Of a stretch of 64,000 nt of DNA, positions 63,731 to 64,000 are shown piece by piece. Made by a program: the position numbers and the translations under genes. A model generated the notes under the pieces. That model was not told the origin of the DNA and ran no database searches. It worked only from the letters and a program-made list of their open reading frames with translations. Numbering within the stretch: the stretch's first letter is position 1; every line of letters starts with the position of its first letter. This stretch comes from Aneurinibacillus tyrosinisolvens (lineage in GTDB: Bacteria; Bacillota; Bacilli; Aneurinibacillales; Aneurinibacillaceae): NCBI RefSeq assembly GCF_001015055.1, contig NZ_BBWZ01000011.1, forward strand, positions 89,231-153,230, written 5' to 3'.

Positions 63731-63806
63731 TGGTTGCGGGGGCAGGACTTGAACCTGCGACCTTCGGGTTATGAGCCCGACGAGCTGCCAACTGCTCCAC
63801 CCCGCG
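63731..63806 (-). tRNA. tRNA-fMet (CAT), initiator
   Basis: 76 bases with CCA. Acceptor starts CGCGGGG with the unpaired C1-A72 typical of initiators, GGGCTCATAACCC anticodon arm with three G-C pairs, anticodon CAT. Confidence 0.94.
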
Positions 63807-63830
63807 ACAATCATTAATGTATAGAATATA

Positions 63831-63906
63831 TGGTGGAGGATGACGGGATCGAACCGCCGACCCTCTGCTTGTAAGGCAGATGCTCTCCCAGCTGAGCTAA
63901 TCCTCC
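63831..63906 (-). tRNA. tRNA-Val (TAC)
   Basis: 76 bases with CCA. Acceptor GGAGGAT pairs ATCCTCC, anticodon TAC in loop CTTACAA, T-arm GGTTCGATCC. First of the visible tRNA cluster. Confidence 0.95.
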
Positions 63907-63943
63907 AACATACAGGACACGGACTAGTATCAGGTCCAAGGCA

Positions 63944-63992
63944 TAAAAAAGGTTCCGGAACAGAAAGCCAATGGCTAAACAGTACGGAACAC
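63944..63992 (-). terminator. Terminator of an upstream transcript
   Basis: GTTCCG and CGGAAC arms (63952-63957, 63985-63990) with inner AGCC/GGCT pairing, followed by CTTTTTT on the minus strand. It would end a transcript coming from beyond the right edge of the window, perhaps an rRNA operon. Confidence 0.55.
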
Positions 63993-64000
63993 TTCTTTTT

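Overview
The window looks like a chromosome segment of an endospore-forming member of the Bacillales. It carries spoIVA, spoVIF, ypeB, prsW, a spore-type LysM/GH18 hydrolase, the bacillithiol-associated reductase ypdA, class-specific short ferredoxins and AGGAGG-type ribosome binding sites. Gene order from folE through fer follows the Bacillus subtilis mtrA-hbs-spoIVA-yphFE-gpsA-der-yphA-fni-ypfD-cmk-ypfBA-ypeB-prsW-ansA-ypdA-gudB-mecB ... ypbE-ypbD-recQ-ypbB-fer backbone. The exceptions (plsY next to gpsA, YIEGIA genes beside yphA, fused 2-oxoacid:ferredoxin oxidoreductase, XPB helicase, squalene/phytoene synthase) suggest an Aneurinibacillus/Brevibacillus-like lineage rather than Bacillus itself. 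This is inference from gene content only.

Region 1 (1-36 kb) is a dense housekeeping and sporulation backbone, nearly all on the minus strand. It covers folate (folE), nucleoid (HU), spore coat base (SpoIVA), phospholipid synthesis (gpsA, plsY, plsC), ribosome assembly (der), isoprenoids (fni), an S1-domain protein, cmk, c-di-GMP sensing (motI/ypfA), germination (ypeB), the PrsW protease, asparaginase, ypdA, glutamate dehydrogenase, a MecA-family adaptor, a (p)ppGpp synthetase, two fused subunits of a 2-oxoacid:ferredoxin oxidoreductase, a TrxB-like flavoprotein, an XPB helicase, and ypbE-ypbD-recQ-ypbB-fer. Several genes too short for usual ORF cut-offs are added (yphE/DUF2768, a zinc-ribbon gene overlapping prsW, the YIEGIA partner). 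Unusual items are a DnaG/DnaB-like protein with a degenerate toprim site, a GC-rich strongly folding intergenic element beside it, and a MITE-like element that forms the 3' end of the (p)ppGpp synthetase gene.

Region 2 (36-44 kb) is accessory: a squalene/phytoene synthase-family gene, ctaB, a truncated SAM-I riboswitch leading directly into a small ORF, an alcohol dehydrogenase pseudogene, a SemiSWEET-type protein, small zinc-ribbon and unknown proteins, a LysM-GH18 hydrolase, and frameshifted DUF3817 and MFS genes.

Region 3 (44-62 kb) is a myo-inositol catabolic island on the minus strand. It holds three Gfo/Idh/MocA dehydrogenases, iolE, iolD (broken by three indels), iolB, iolC, iolA, an iolJ/fba-type aldolase, a ribose/inositol-type ABC transporter, and two LacI-type regulators of which one is frameshifted. 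A remnant of a sugar-phosphate isomerase also lies here. Repeated AAGCGCTT-centred palindromes sit in front of iolB, the transporter and iolG. Together the genes would import inositol, oxidise and dehydrate it, open the ring (IolD), isomerise, phosphorylate and cleave it, and yield DHAP and acetyl-CoA; as written, the ring-opening step is disrupted.

Region 4 (62-64 kb) holds a HAD phosphatase and six tRNA genes (Ser, Met, Pro, Arg, fMet, Val), all minus strand with encoded CCA ends. All single-base lesions lie between about 33 and 56 kb, while the first 33 kb appears free of them.
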